DNA of 35,503 bases, taken from Phenylobacterium sp. CCH9-H3 (GTDB taxonomy: Bacteria > Pseudomonadota > Alphaproteobacteria > Caulobacterales > Caulobacteraceae). The position numbers and the translations under genes were made by a program. A model generated the notes under the pieces. It was not told the DNA's origin. It worked only from the letters and a program-made list of their open reading frames with translations, and did not search any database. Below, in pieces: positions 16,122 to 23,739 of the stretch; the stretch's first letter is position 1, and the number at the start of each line of letters is the position of its first letter. Location: positions 1 through 35,503 of the forward strand of contig NZ_LSJI01000164.1 in assembly GCF_001557235.1 (NCBI RefSeq), read 5' to 3'.

Positions 16122-16823
16122 ATGGAACCCATCCTCGTTTACGGCCACCCGCTGGGCAGCAGCATGGGCCTCGTCGCCGCCCTGGAATGGTTGGGCCAGC
16201 CCTACCGGCTGACCCGCATCGACCTGTTCACCGAGGTGCGGGCCGAGCCCTACCTGCGCCTCAACGGCCGCGGGGAGGCGCCGCTGCTGATCACCGACAG
16301 GGGCGAGGCGCTTTCCGAGACCCTGGCCATCGCGCTGTGGCTGGAGGGTCGCGACACCGAACGTCGGATCAGCTACGCGCCGGGCAGCCGCCAGGCGGAT
16401 CTGCTGCATCAGTACATGGCTTTTCTCAACACCGGCTTCACCGCCGCCGTGGGGCCCTACTGGGCGGCCATGGAAGCCCCCGATGCGACGCCTGAAGAGC
16501 AGGCGGCTTGGCGGGCGCTCGGCCGTCGCCAGGTCAACGACCGCCACCGCAAGCTGGAGGCGATGATCGGGGCGGGACCTTATCTGCTGGGCGAGCGTCC
16601 AACGCTGGCCGACGCCCTGTTCGTTGGCGTCGCCCGCTGGGCGGATTTCCACGAGGCGATCGATCCGGCCGACTATCCGAAGATCGCCGCGCTCAAGGCC
16701 CGCCTCCACGACGACCCGGCCGTGCGCTTCGCCGTGGCGCTCGAAGCGGGGGAGCCCGCGACCAGCCCCGCGCTGAAGGGGCACGTGCCGCTGGAGGAAC
16801 TGACGCAGCGCGCGGCGGCCTAA
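16122..16823 (+). CDS. Glutathione S-transferase family protein
   Basis: This 233-residue cytoplasmic protein has the two-domain GST layout. The thioredoxin-like N-terminal domain (about 1-80) begins ILVYGHPLGSSMGLVAALEW and contains the glutathione-contacting EALSETLAIALWL segment. The helical C-terminal domain (about 90-215) holds the LLGERPTLADALFVGVARWA motif. GSTs conjugate glutathione to electrophiles or reduce peroxides. The substrate cannot be told from sequence; the serine in the N-terminal loop suggests a bacterial non-canonical class. Divergence from an HxlR regulator suggests induction by reactive compounds. Confidence 0.88.
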   Translation: MEPILVYGHPLGSSMGLVAALEWLGQPYRLTRIDLFTEVRAEPYLRLNGRGEAPLLITDRGEALSETLAIALWLEGRDTERRISYAPGSRQADLLHQYMAFLNTGFTAAVGPYWAAMEAPDATPEEQAAWRALGRRQVNDRHRKLEAMIGAGPYLLGERPTLADALFVGVARWADFHEAIDPADYPKIAALKARLHDDPAVRFAVALEAGEPATSPALKGHVPLEELTQRAAA

Positions 16824-16879
16824 CCGCGGGGGCAGGCGGCGTTGCAGGATCGTCGCGGCGCGCGGATAGGGTGGCGGAC

Positions 16880-18091
16880 ATGCTTCGCTTCCTCGCCGCT
16901 CTCGCCGCCGTCCTGCTCGCCGCCTGCGCCACGATCCCGACGCCGGCCCGCGACGCCCCGCCGGTGATCCTGGTCTCCATCGACGGGTTCCGGCCGGATT
17001 ACCTGGACCGCGGCGTGACGCCTGTTCTGTCGGGGCTGGCCGCCGGCGGGGTGCGGGGCGCGATGCGGCCCTCGTTCCCATCCAAGACCTTCCCGAACCA
17101 TTACGCCCTGGTCACCGGCCTGCGGCCGGACCGCAACGGCATCGTGGAGAACACCTTCGAGGACCCGCGCTGGCCGGGCGAGACCTTCCGGATGTCGAAC
17201 CGGCAGGCGGTGCAGGACCGGCGCTGGTGGGACGAGGCGACGCCGATCTGGGTCAGCGCCGAGCGGGCCGGGATCGCCACGGCCCCGGTGTTCTGGCCCG
17301 GCGCGGAGGCGGCGATCCAGGGCGTGCGGCCGCGCCACTACACCGCGTTCGACATGGCGACGCCGAACGAGGTGCGGGTGGAGCGTCTGCTGAGCCTGCT
17401 GGACCTGCCCCCTGCGGAGCGGCCGCGGTTCCTGACGCTCTACTTCGACACCATCGACACGGCAGGACACGACTATGGACCTAGCGCGCCCGAAACCCTC
17501 GCGGCGGTCGCCCAGGCGGACGCCGAGATCGGCCGACTGGTGCAGGGGCTCAAGGCGCGCGGTGTCGCGGCGAACCTGATCGTAGTGGCGGACCACGGGA
17601 TGGCCCCGCTGTCGCCCGACCGTACGCTCTATATGGACGACCACCTGCCGGCGGACGCCTATCGATCCCTGGCGGGCGGAGCGTTCATGACGATCTATCC
17701 CGCCCCTGGGCGCGAGCGCGAGGTCGCGGCCGCCCTGCTGAAGCCGCATGATCGTTTCGAGTGCTGGGCCAAGGCCGATATTCCGGCCCGCTTCCACTAT
17801 GGCAGGAACCCGCGCGTGGCGCCGTTCTTCTGCCTGCCCCAGACCGGCTGGGTGCTGACGACCCGATCCCACAGGCCCAAGAAGCCGGAGTGGGGCGCCC
17901 ACGGCTTCGATCCCGAGAGCCCCGAGATGGCGGCGGTGTTCGTCGCCCACGGACCCGCCTTCCGCGCGGGCGTGACGCTGCCGGCGTTCGACAACGTCAG
18001 CGTCTATCCGCTGCTGGCGCGGCTCCTGGAGGTAAAGCCTGAACCGGGCGACGGGCGGATCGAAGACGTGACGGCCGCTCTGGCCCCTTGA
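16880..18091 (+). CDS. Lipoprotein nucleotide pyrophosphatase/phosphodiesterase (NPP-type)
   Basis: This 403-residue protein is anchored in the envelope: MLRFLAALAAVLLAAC is a lipoprotein signal with Cys16 as the lipidated residue. The rest is an alkaline-phosphatase-superfamily phosphodiesterase. Two-zinc ligands and nucleophile are recognisable: D35 in SIDGFRPDYL, Thr70 in FPSKTFPNHYAL, D193 and H197 in TIDTAGHDYGP, D238-H239 in VVADHGM, and H341 in GAHGFDP. NPP enzymes hydrolyse nucleotides, sugar-nucleotides or phosphodiesters; the substrate is open. The ATG was chosen because it gives the lipoprotein signal. The gene stands 56 bases after the GST gene. Confidence 0.92.
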   Translation: MLRFLAALAAVLLAACATIPTPARDAPPVILVSIDGFRPDYLDRGVTPVLSGLAAGGVRGAMRPSFPSKTFPNHYALVTGLRPDRNGIVENTFEDPRWPGETFRMSNRQAVQDRRWWDEATPIWVSAERAGIATAPVFWPGAEAAIQGVRPRHYTAFDMATPNEVRVERLLSLLDLPPAERPRFLTLYFDTIDTAGHDYGPSAPETLAAVAQADAEIGRLVQGLKARGVAANLIVVADHGMAPLSPDRTLYMDDHLPADAYRSLAGGAFMTIYPAPGREREVAAALLKPHDRFECWAKADIPARFHYGRNPRVAPFFCLPQTGWVLTTRSHRPKKPEWGAHGFDPESPEMAAVFVAHGPAFRAGVTLPAFDNVSVYPLLARLLEVKPEPGDGRIEDVTAALAP

Positions 18092-18119
18092 CGATATAAT
18101 TGCGATATGCGTTAAATAT
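18088..18119 (+). promoter_or_regulatory. AT-rich promoter/operator region of the VOC-ArsR operon
   Basis: The 82-base gap is strikingly AT-rich for this window. TTGACG overlaps the stop of the preceding gene and is followed 18 bases later by TTAAAT as a possible -10. Within it, ATAT (18105-18108) and ATAT (18116-18119) flank seven bases, resembling ATAT-N-ATAT ArsR-family operators. The ArsR gene is third in the downstream operon, so autoregulation is plausible. Confidence 0.35.
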
Positions 18120-18173
18120 TGTCAGATGGCGAAATGAATTGATCGTATCGCCTCGATGCGAGGAGGGCCGAGC

Positions 18174-18629
18174 ATGGCCGATTGGCGATCCCCCCTGACG
18201 TCCGCCGTGGTCTACCGCGACCCCAAGGCCGCCTTGAAATTCCTGGAGGCGGCGTTCGGCTTTGAACTGTTCATGCTGATCGAAGACGCCGAGGGGAGCC
18301 TCGTTCATTCCGAGATGCGGTTCGGCGATGCTGCGATCATGGTCGGCTACGAGTGGAGCGACGAATACAAGAGCCCGGCATCCGTCGGCGGCAAGGTCAC
18401 GCAGTCGGTGCACATCCGGGTCGAGACCGACATCGACGCCCACTGCGAGCGGGCGCGAGCGGCGGGCATGGAGATCGTGATGGCCCCGGCGGACCAATTC
18501 TACGGCGCACGCACCTATCGCTGCCGCGACCCTGAAGGCCACATCTGGACGGTGGCCCAGGAGGTGAAGGCGGTCAGTCGCGAGGAAGCCGAGGCGGCCA
18601 CGGGTCTCAAGATCACCGGGTGGATCTGA
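18174..18629 (+). CDS. VOC (glyoxalase/bleomycin-resistance-like) family protein
   Basis: This 151-residue protein contains paired beta-alpha-beta-beta-beta modules of the vicinal oxygen chelate superfamily: SAVVYRDPKAALKFLEAAFG at the start, IEDAEGSLVHSEMRFGDAAI, and YRCRDPEGHIWTVAQEV near the end. The last follows the D-P-[ED]-G-[HN] pattern common in PhnB-like members. The ATG after AGGAGG was chosen over an ATG six codons upstream that precedes the Shine-Dalgarno. It is the first gene of a four-gene overlapping operon. The reaction is unknown; similar proteins act in detoxification or aromatic metabolism. Confidence 0.87.
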   Translation: MADWRSPLTSAVVYRDPKAALKFLEAAFGFELFMLIEDAEGSLVHSEMRFGDAAIMVGYEWSDEYKSPASVGGKVTQSVHIRVETDIDAHCERARAAGMEIVMAPADQFYGARTYRCRDPEGHIWTVAQEVKAVSREEAEAATGLKITGWI

Positions 18630-19000
18630 TGCGGCTCGACCTGGAAGATGCCTACCTGAGCCTGGACGGGCAGGGGAGGTTGAACCGCCATCCTGTCGAG
18701 GGCTTCTGGGAAACCATCGACGAGAATCCCGACGTGCTCAGTACGCTGGTCTCGGCCTATGTGAGCGAGGGCGACTGGCCGAACTGGGAGATGCATCCCG
18801 GCGGCGACGAGGCGTTGGTGCTGGTCGAGGGGCGCATGGCGATCATCCTGGAGAACGCCGACGGCGAGCAGCGCATCGAGATGGCGCCGGGCGCAACCTG
18901 CATCGTGCCGAAGGGCGTCTGGCATCGCGCAATCGTGCCGGAGCCAAGCCGCTTCATCGCCATCACCCATGGGGCCGGAACCCAGCATCGGCTCGTCTGA
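18629..19000 (+). CDS. Cupin-domain protein
   Basis: This 123-residue protein is a single small beta-barrel cupin. Motif 1 is partly visible as WEMHPGGDEALVLVEGRM (H56, E61) and motif 2 as PKGVWHRAIV (H99), enough for a mononuclear metal site of reduced type, since the usual first His of HxH is replaced. Its start overlaps the VOC stop by TGATG and its stop overlaps the ArsR start the same way. Function could be a ligand sensor or small enzyme. The pairing with a VOC protein suggests a shared substrate. Confidence 0.85.
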   Translation: MRLDLEDAYLSLDGQGRLNRHPVEGFWETIDENPDVLSTLVSAYVSEGDWPNWEMHPGGDEALVLVEGRMAIILENADGEQRIEMAPGATCIVPKGVWHRAIVPEPSRFIAITHGAGTQHRLV

Positions 19001-19329
19001 TGCCCTCCGCCGCTCTCGATCTGACGTTGGCCGCACTGGCCGATCCGCACCGGCGGCGTGTCGTCGACCTGCTGGCCGAGCGGCCGCGGGCGGCGGGCGA
19101 GCTGGCGCGAGAGCTGGCCATATCCGCGCCCGCCATGAGCCGGCACCTGCGGACCCTGCGCGCCAGCGGTCTGGTGGAGGAGAGTCATCCCGAGTTCGAT
19201 GCGCGGGTGCGCATCTACGCGCTGAGGCCCGAGCCCATGGTCCATCTGCTGCGCTGGCTGGAAGAGAGCGAGCGGCTCTGGAGCGCCCAGCTCCTGGCCT
19301 TCAAGACCTATGTCGAGCGGGACGCATGA
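19000..19329 (+). CDS. ArsR/SmtB-family helix-turn-helix regulator
   Basis: The 109-residue regulator has a winged helix: LAALADPHRRRVVDLLAERP, then AISAPAMSRHLRTLRASGLV as the recognition helix region, then a wing with RVRIYAL. No CxC or other metal-binding cysteines are present, so it is of the non-metal type often encoded beside SRPBCC proteins (SdpR/PadR-like logic). It overlaps the cupin gene (TGATG) and the following SRPBCC gene (ATGA). It most likely represses its own operon. Confidence 0.92.
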   Translation: MPSAALDLTLAALADPHRRRVVDLLAERPRAAGELARELAISAPAMSRHLRTLRASGLVEESHPEFDARVRIYALRPEPMVHLLRWLEESERLWSAQLLAFKTYVERDA

Positions 19330-19784
19330 CCTCGAAGGTCTATGTGGCGCTGCGGGTGAAGGCGACCCCGGCGCGGGCCTTCGAGGTCTTCACCCAGGAG
19401 ATCGGCGACTGGTGGCGGCCGAGCGGCCTGTTCCAGACGACGCCGCGGCCACCCGGCCGCCTGGCGTTCGAGGACCGCCGGCTGATCGAGATCCTGGCCG
19501 GCGGCAAGGTCTTCGAAATCGGCAAGGTGCTGGTCTGGGAGCCGGCGGAACGGCTGGTGTTCTCATGGCGGCAGGCGAACTTCCCGCCGGATCTCCACAC
19601 CGAGGTCGAGGTGCGGTTCGAGGCGGTGGGCGCGGAGACCCGTGTCAGCGTCGAACACCGCGGCTTCCATCAGGTTCCGGCCGAGAGCGCCGCCCGCCAC
19701 GGCTTTCCGGATCAGGCATTGCTGGCGCGGCTCGCGGAATGGTGGCAGGCGCAGCTGCGCAGTGTGGCGGGGCGCGTCGGGTGA
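19326..19784 (+). CDS. SRPBCC (AHSA1-like) domain protein
   Basis: This 152-residue protein shows the START/Bet v1-like helix-grip fold of the AHSA1 subgroup: YVALRVKATPARAFEVFTQE at the start, WWRPSGLF, LVWEPAERLVFSWR, and the terminal helix LLARLAEWWQAQL. Members bind hydrophobic ligands or act as co-chaperone-like proteins. ArsR-SRPBCC adjacency is a widely conserved arrangement, so the SRPBCC protein probably handles the ligand sensed by the regulator. The ATG overlaps the ArsR stop (ATGA). Confidence 0.9.
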   Translation: MTSKVYVALRVKATPARAFEVFTQEIGDWWRPSGLFQTTPRPPGRLAFEDRRLIEILAGGKVFEIGKVLVWEPAERLVFSWRQANFPPDLHTEVEVRFEAVGAETRVSVEHRGFHQVPAESAARHGFPDQALLARLAEWWQAQLRSVAGRVG

Positions 19785-19839
19785 CGTCGTTGCGGCGGTT
19801 TCGGGTTTGTCCGATGTTGCGGGCTTGAGGGGAAACGAC

Positions 19840-21093
19840 ATGAGCGGTGAGACCGCAGGCGCGGCGGCGGGGCGGCAGGCCAGCTTCCGGTTCATCTTCG
19901 CCCTGGCGCTGATGAATTCGCTGTCGTTCGGGATCATGATCCCGATCCTGCCCAACCTGATCAAGGAATTCACCGGCGGCGACACCGCGGCGGCCTCCGA
20001 ATGGAACGTGCTGTTCGCCACCACCTGGGGCCTGATGCAGTTCTTCTGCGGGCCGATCCTGGGTCTGATGGCCGACCGCTGGGGGCGGCGGCCGGTGCTG
20101 CTGATCTCGCTGTTCGGCCTGGGCGTCGACTTCCTGTTCATGGCCTTCGCACCGACGCTGTGGTGGCTGTTCGTGGGGCGGGTGCTGAACGGGCTGACGG
20201 CCGCCAGCTTCTCCACCGCGAACGCCTATCTGGCCGACGTCACGCCGCCGCAGGACCGGGCCAAGGTGTTCGGCTGGATGAGTTCCGCCTTCAGCTTCGG
20301 CTTCATCTTCGGGCCCGCGTTCGGCGGCTGGCTGGGCGAGGTGGACCTGCGACTGCCGTTCCTCGCGGCGGCGGCCATCACCCTGCTGAACTTCCTCTAC
20401 GGTCTCTTTGTGCTGCCGGAGAGCCTGCCGGCCGAGAAGCGCGCGACGGCGTTCGACTGGCGCAAGGCCAATCCGCTGGGCTCGCTCCGGCTGCTGCGGG
20501 CGCATGTCGGCCTGCTGCCGCTGGCGGGCGTCGGCTTCCTGTTCCAGCTCGCCCACATGGTGCTGCCGTCGATCTTCGTGCTGTACGCGGGCTATCGTTA
20601 TGGCTGGTCCACGGGCGTGCTCGGCATGACTTTCATCGCCACGGGGGTCGCGGGCGTCATCGTCCAGACCCTGCTGATCGGGCCGGTGGTCAAACGTATC
20701 GGCGAGCGGAACGCCGTGCTCCTGGGGGCGGCCTCGGGGATGCTCGGCTTCATCTGGTACGGCTGGGCGCCCACCGGGCCGCTTTACCTGGCCGCCGTGC
20801 CGGTCTTCGCCTTCATCGGGTTCCTGATGCCGGGCCTGCAGGGCTTGATGACCCGTCGGGTGGGCCCGCATGAGCAGGGCCAGCTGCAGGGGGCGAACCA
20901 GAGCCTGCAGGGGATGGCCGCGATCTTCGGCCCGCTGATCTTCGGCGAGGTTTTCGCCTGGTCGATCCGGCACGAGGACTTCCATGTGCCGGGCCTGGCG
21001 ATCTATCTGGCAGCCGGAATGCTGGCCTTGGCGTTCATGCTGGCCTTTGCGACGGCGCGCCAACCAACGCCGGTGGCGTCGCCGGCGGAATAG
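19840..21093 (+). CDS. MFS transporter, TCR/Tet (TetA-like) family
   Basis: This inner-membrane protein of 417 residues has 12 hydrophobic segments. The motif-A loop GLMADRWGRRPVLL is at residues 75-88, and the TetA-like stretches NAYLADVTPPQDRAKVFGWM and GFIFGPAFGGWLGEVDLRLP follow in order. This places it with proton-coupled drug antiporters of the TetA group, but chromosomal relatives export varied substrates and tetracycline export cannot be assumed. The ATG follows GAGGGGAAAC; an extended reading upstream overlaps the SRPBCC gene and was discarded. A 55-base gap separates it from that operon, so co-transcription is possible. Confidence 0.9.
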   Translation: MSGETAGAAAGRQASFRFIFALALMNSLSFGIMIPILPNLIKEFTGGDTAAASEWNVLFATTWGLMQFFCGPILGLMADRWGRRPVLLISLFGLGVDFLFMAFAPTLWWLFVGRVLNGLTAASFSTANAYLADVTPPQDRAKVFGWMSSAFSFGFIFGPAFGGWLGEVDLRLPFLAAAAITLLNFLYGLFVLPESLPAEKRATAFDWRKANPLGSLRLLRAHVGLLPLAGVGFLFQLAHMVLPSIFVLYAGYRYGWSTGVLGMTFIATGVAGVIVQTLLIGPVVKRIGERNAVLLGAASGMLGFIWYGWAPTGPLYLAAVPVFAFIGFLMPGLQGLMTRRVGPHEQGQLQGANQSLQGMAAIFGPLIFGEVFAWSIRHEDFHVPGLAIYLAAGMLALAFMLAFATARQPTPVASPAE

Positions 21094-21161
21094 GCGTCAA
21101 GCTTCGCCATCTTTGCGCCGGAAACCTGGGTAGCGTTCCGCCGTTCGTATTCGGAGACTCC

Positions 21162-22574
21162 ATGCGCGCGCCTCGCGTCCTCATCCCCACGCTCACGATC
21201 GCCCTGGCCGCCGGTCAGGCGCTGGCCCAACCCGCCACCTTCGCCGAACCAACCCGCGCCCCGCCCACGAGCGCCGCGGCCATGAAGTCGTCGTTCGCGC
21301 CGGTGGTGCAGCGCGCGGCGCCGGCCGTGGTGAACATCTCCGCCAAGCGGATCGTGCGCCAGCAGGTCGACCCCTTCTGGCAGATGTTCGGCCTGGGCGT
21401 GCCGCAGGCGCGCGTGGCCCAGTCCCTGGGCTCCGGTGTCATCGTCCGCGCCGACGGAATTGTGGTCACCAACAACCACGTGGTGGAGGGCGGCCAGGAG
21501 ATCACCGTAGCCCTCAACGACCGGCGTGAGTTCGCCGCCAAGATCCTGCTGGCCGACCCGCGCACGGACTTGGCCATCCTCAAGATCGACCTGCCGGCGG
21601 GCGAACGCCTGCAGGTGCTGGCCATGGACGACAGCGGGGACACGCAGGTGGGCGACCTGGTGCTGGCCATCGGCGACCCCTTCGGCGTCGGCCAGACGGT
21701 GACCAACGGGATCGTCTCGGCGCTGAACCGGATCACCGACCCGACGGGCGAGGGCGGCTCGGCCTATATCCAGACCGACGCGGCCATCAATCCGGGCAAC
21801 TCGGGCGGCGCTCTCGTCGATATGGACGGCGACCTGATCGGGGTGAACAGCTTCATCCTCTCGCGGTCCGGCACCTCGTCCGGCGTCGGCTTTGCGATCC
21901 CCGCCGCCGTGGTGCGTCGCGTGGTCGAGACCGCCGTGGGCGGCGGCCGTGCGGTGGTGCGGCCGTGGCTGGGCGCCCGCATCCAGACGGTCACCGCGGA
22001 GATGGCGCGCAGCCTGGGCCTGCCCTTGCCGCAGGGCGCTCTGGTGGCCGACCTCTACCCCGGCGGACCCGCGGCGCGGGCCGGCCTTCGCCAGGGCGAC
22101 GTCGTCCTGCAGGCCGATGGGCGGCCGGTGGTTGACGCCGGCGCGCTGAACTACGAGATCCGCAACAGGCGGCCGGGCGAAAGCATCCCGATCGTCGTGC
22201 GCCGGGCCACGGGCGGGCCGGACCAGACCCTGACCCTGCGCGCCGAGGCGCCGCCGGCCAACCCGCCGCGCGACGAGCGCACCCTGACCGGCCGCAACCC
22301 TTTCGCGGGCGCCACCGTGGTCAACCTGTCGCCGGCCGTCGCGGAGGAGCTGGGCCTGGACGCCCTGACCCAGACCGGGGTGCTGGTGACCAGCGTCGGC
22401 GGGGGCCCGGCGCGCAATGTGGGGCTGCGCCGGGGCGACATCGTGCGCGAGGTGAACGGCGTGCGGATGGGCAGCGTGCGCGACCTGGCCGCCGCCACCT
22501 CGGCCCAGGTCCGCACCTGGCGGGTCACCATCGAACGCGACGGCCGCCAGGTGACGGCGGTGTTCTCGGGATAG
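21162..22574 (+). CDS. Periplasmic serine endoprotease, DegP/HtrA (Do) family
   Basis: This 470-residue protein starts with a signal peptide ending QALA|QP. The trypsin-like domain has the full catalytic triad: H106 in VTNNHVVEG, D136 in DPRTDLAIL and S214 in NPGNSGGAL. Two PDZ domains follow (about 265-355 and 375-468), the first with YPGGPAARAGLRQGDVVLQA and the second with GGGPARNVGLRRGDIVREVN. Do-family proteases degrade or refold damaged envelope proteins. The gene stands alone between an MFS gene and a convergent azoR gene only 9 bases away. Whether it is DegP, DegQ or DegS-like cannot be settled; two PDZ domains favour DegP/DegQ. Confidence 0.93.
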   Translation: MRAPRVLIPTLTIALAAGQALAQPATFAEPTRAPPTSAAAMKSSFAPVVQRAAPAVVNISAKRIVRQQVDPFWQMFGLGVPQARVAQSLGSGVIVRADGIVVTNNHVVEGGQEITVALNDRREFAAKILLADPRTDLAILKIDLPAGERLQVLAMDDSGDTQVGDLVLAIGDPFGVGQTVTNGIVSALNRITDPTGEGGSAYIQTDAAINPGNSGGALVDMDGDLIGVNSFILSRSGTSSGVGFAIPAAVVRRVVETAVGGGRAVVRPWLGARIQTVTAEMARSLGLPLPQGALVADLYPGGPAARAGLRQGDVVLQADGRPVVDAGALNYEIRNRRPGESIPIVVRRATGGPDQTLTLRAEAPPANPPRDERTLTGRNPFAGATVVNLSPAVAEELGLDALTQTGVLVTSVGGGPARNVGLRRGDIVREVNGVRMGSVRDLAAATSAQVRTWRVTIERDGRQVTAVFSG

Positions 22575-22583
22575 GCGTCGACC

Positions 22584-23210
22584 TCAGGCCGCTTCGCGCA
22601 CCGCGCCCAATGCGCCGGCCTGCGCGATGGCGGCCTCGGTCGCGGCCTGCTTCAGGTCGGGGCTGATGTTGACGCCCTCAGCGCCGATGGTCTCAACGTC
22701 GGTGACGCCGATGAAGGCGAAGAAGCCGCGCAGGTAGCTCTCCTGGTGCTGCAGGGCGGCGGCGGGGCTCTCGGGGCCGTAGAAGCCGCCGCGCGAGGAG
22801 GCCAGGATCAGCCGCTTGCCGCCCGCCAGGCCCTCGGGCCCGGCTTCCGAATAGCGGAACGTGCGGCCGGCCACGGCGAGGTGGTCGATCCAGCTCTTGA
22901 GTTGGCTGGGGACGCCGAAGTTGTACATGGGAGCGCCGAGCACCACGATGTCGGCGGCGAGGAATTCCTCGAGAATCGCGTCGGCCTCGGCGACGTCCCG
23001 AGTCTGCTGCGGCGTGCGCTGGTCGGCCGGGGTGGCGCGGGCGGCGAGGAGGGCGCCCGACTGGTGCGGGGCCGGTGCGGCGGCGAGATCACGGTAGGTG
23101 ATCTTGAGGCCGGGATGGGCGGCTTCGAGCGCGGCCACTGCCGCCGCGGAAATCTTCCGGCTGACCGAATGATCGCCGAGAATGCTGGAATCGACATGCA
23201 GAAGGTTCAT
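22584..23210 (-). CDS. azoR: FMN-dependent NADH:quinone reductase / azoreductase
   Basis: This 208-residue flavodoxin-fold enzyme reduces quinones by two electrons, and azo compounds, with NADH. The FMN-binding N-terminus MNLLHVDSSILGDHSVSRK, the PMYNFGVPSQLKSWIDHLA motif and the SRGGFYG loop are characteristic of AzoR. The ATG was chosen because it restores the usual N-terminus with GAGGA upstream; the longer reading begins in the intergenic control region. It is divergent from an HxlR gene, the same pairing as azoR1/yodB in Bacillus, which predicts induction by quinones or diamide-like thiol stress. Confidence 0.93.
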   Translation of the reverse strand: MNLLHVDSSILGDHSVSRKISAAAVAALEAAHPGLKITYRDLAAAPAPHQSGALLAARATPADQRTPQQTRDVAEADAILEEFLAADIVVLGAPMYNFGVPSQLKSWIDHLAVAGRTFRYSEAGPEGLAGGKRLILASSRGGFYGPESPAAALQHQESYLRGFFAFIGVTDVETIGAEGVNISPDLKQAATEAAIAQAGALGAVREAA

Positions 23211-23224
23211 GGGGAGGTCCTCAG

Positions 23225-23247
23225 GCTGGTATATTTTTGTGACCAGC
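23225..23247. promoter_or_regulatory. Inverted repeat GCTGGT-N11-ACCAGC, candidate HxlR operator
   Basis: Perfect 6-bp arms flank an AT-rich 11-base spacer in the azoR-hxlR divergent gap. The spacer holds TATA-like sequence that could serve as the azoR -10 on the minus strand, so a bound regulator would block azoR. The right arm is part of GTGACCAG, shared with the other HxlR region. Confidence 0.45.
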
Positions 23248-23258
23248 ACTATTTGAGT
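23248..23258. promoter_or_regulatory. ACT-ATTTG-AGT dyad, second candidate HxlR operator
   Basis: ACT and AGT flank ATTTG, immediately beside the first dyad and within the AGCACTATTTGAGTAACTGC stretch. This resembles, by general recollection, the ACT-N-AGT-like cores reported for HxlR-type quinone regulators in Firmicutes. The match is short and would need alignment across relatives. Confidence 0.4.
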
Positions 23259-23290
23259 AACTGCGAGACCCCTCACAAGAAGGCACTTTT

Positions 23291-23731
23291 TTGGAACCCG
23301 CGCACACGCATGTGACCGATGGCGGCCTGTCGCACGACGAGCTGTTCGCGCGTATCGAAGCGCACGGGGTGGCTTCGGTGGCGCATAGCTGCCGTCCGAT
23401 CACCGACATCCTGTCCCGGATCGGCGACAAGTGGAGCGTCATGATCGTCATGCTGCTGGCGGGCGGCCCGCGGCGGTTCAACGAGATGCGCCGGGCGATC
23501 AACGGCATCTCCCAGCGGATGTTGACCCTGACCCTGCGCGGGCTGGAGCGGGACGGGCTGGTGAGCCGCACGGTGTTCCCCACCATCCCGCCGCGGGTGG
23601 ACTACGAACTGACCGAACTGGGCCAATCGCTACGCAAGCCTATCGAGGCCCTGGGCGAGTGGGCGTTCCGCAACCGTCCCGAAGTCGAGGCCGCCCGCGA
23701 GCGGTTCGACGCCGCCGCCGAGCCCAAGTAA
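23291..23731 (+). CDS. HxlR-family winged-helix regulator (azoR-linked)
   Basis: This regulator of 146 residues has the HxlR core from about residue 30: [40 protein letters not shown] and [20 protein letters not shown]. Cys34 is the conserved N-terminal cysteine that senses quinones or disulfide stress in relatives. The TTG start is favoured by AGAAGG eight bases upstream; a GTG seven codons later is an alternative. It is divergent from azoR and is followed by rarA after only eight bases, so rarA may be co-transcribed with it. Confidence 0.9.
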   Translation: MEPAHTHVTDGGLSHDELFARIEAHGVASVAHSCRPITDILSRIGDKWSVMIVMLLAGGPRRFNEMRRAINGISQRMLTLTLRGLERDGLVSRTVFPTIPPRVDYELTELGQSLRKPIEALGEWAFRNRPEVEAARERFDAAAEPK

Positions 23732-23739
23732 GAGACCCC

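Noticed and set aside
16508..16879. Upstream extension of the phosphodiesterase gene in frame
   Set aside because: It overlaps the GST gene and would remove the clear lipoprotein signal from the N-terminus.
19840..21093. TetA-like transporter as an acquired tetracycline-resistance gene
   Set aside because: Motifs fit the TCR/Tet family, but GC content and codon use match the surroundings, no tetR or mobile element is near, and chromosomal relatives have other substrates.
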